Shown piece after piece: positions 40,393-40,550 of a stretch of 40,550 nt of DNA (within the stretch, counting starts at the first letter, position 1; each line of letters opens with the position of its first letter). The notes beneath the pieces were generated by a model. The model saw nothing but the letters and a program-made list of their open reading frames with translations, was not told the origin of the DNA and made no database searches. The stretch is from the NCBI RefSeq assembly GCF_900091855.1, contig NZ_FMCH01000087.1:1-40550 (forward strand), in the 5' to 3' direction. The position numbers and the translations under genes are program-made. The stretch is from Streptomyces sp. DvalAA-14. Lineage in GTDB: Bacteria > Actinomycetota > Actinomycetes > Streptomycetales > Streptomycetaceae.

Positions 40393-40550
40393 TCACTCGG
40401 TGACCGGTGCCGCCTTGGCCGCCGCCACCGTCGGGTAGACCTTCAGCACCTGGTCCATGCCCACGATGTGGATCAGACGTGCCAGCGCCGGCCGCGGCGC
40501 CGCGATCCGCAGATCGGTCTGCCGGCGGATCGCGAGCAGCACGCGCAGGA
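40393..40550 (-). CDS. STAS-domain protein, probable anti-sigma factor antagonist (partial, 5' end outside window)
   Basis: The last 51 codons are visible, ending at TGA (40395-40393). LRVLLAIRRQTDLRIAAP, then ALARLIHIVGMDQVLKVYPT is the C-terminal half of a STAS domain, as in SpoIIAA/BldG-type anti-anti-sigma proteins: the strand-turn-helix followed by the (L/I)xxxGLDxVFxV(Y/H)PT ending. The phosphorylatable serine lies beyond the window. Confidence 0.75.
   Translation of the reverse strand, partial: LRVLLAIRRQTDLRIAAPRPALARLIHIVGMDQVLKVYPTVAAAKAAPVTE

Noticed and set aside
1-40550. tRNA, rRNA, insertion sequences, integrase or attachment sites
   Set aside because: No cloverleaf, rRNA motif, transposase-like protein or flanking direct repeats were recognised on either strand.

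Overview
The window is chromosomal DNA of a very GC-rich actinomycete, most likely Streptomyces or a close relative. Evidence: extreme G/C at third codon positions, GTG starts, AGGAGG-type ribosome sites, two genes for small DUF5133-like proteins, very rare TTA codons, and many secreted polymer-degrading enzymes. No rRNA, tRNA, CRISPR array, transposase or integrase was seen.

Layout. 1-2573 (-) is the 5' part of a secreted beta-helix glycanase, best guess GH87 alpha-1,3-glucanase. 2878-5529 (+) is a two-gene unit: a large membrane protein and a small partner that share an NHG...GNQAVG motif. 5689-13769 (+) is a sugar locus: Gfo/Idh/MocA oxidoreductase, secreted GH114 polygalactosaminidase, three-gene carbohydrate ABC importer, PfkB kinase and GH4 alpha-galactosidase. 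13824-18081 holds an alpha/beta hydrolase (-), a BBE-type FAD oxidase (+), a decayed acetolactate synthase and an intact acetolactate decarboxylase. 18186-24496 (+) is a signalling operon: trypsin-like/PknG-like protein (kinase N-lobe missing, then frameshifted), vWA/zinc-ribbon protein, GlnX-like membrane sensor, GlnH-like lipoprotein and a Trypco1-like protein. 24508-33770 (-) carries a large secreted phosphodiester glycosidase/phosphoesterase, a fused heterodimeric-type ABC exporter, a PhzF-like enzyme and a GH18 chitinase. 34225-40550 contains an SDR, two DUF5133 paralogues around a DoxX gene, a Ser/Thr receptor kinase, an unknown protein, a regulator remnant and the end of a STAS-domain protein.

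Two systems stand out. The first is 18186-24496, where a PknG-GlnX-GlnH-like nutrient-sensing module is combined with a trypsin-like peptidase, a vWA protein and a trypsin-co-occurring domain. The combination resembles actinobacterial conflict/signalling islands, but the kinase polypeptide is damaged. The second is 5689-13769, which could release, import and process galactosamine/galactose oligosaccharides, for example from fungal galactosaminogalactan. With the GH87-like and GH18 enzymes the window would address three fungal wall polymers.

Several genes are decayed or fused: acetolactate synthase, the PknG-like gene, a regulator remnant, and two ORFs that look like merged neighbours. All family names come from reading motifs by eye; no database search was run.
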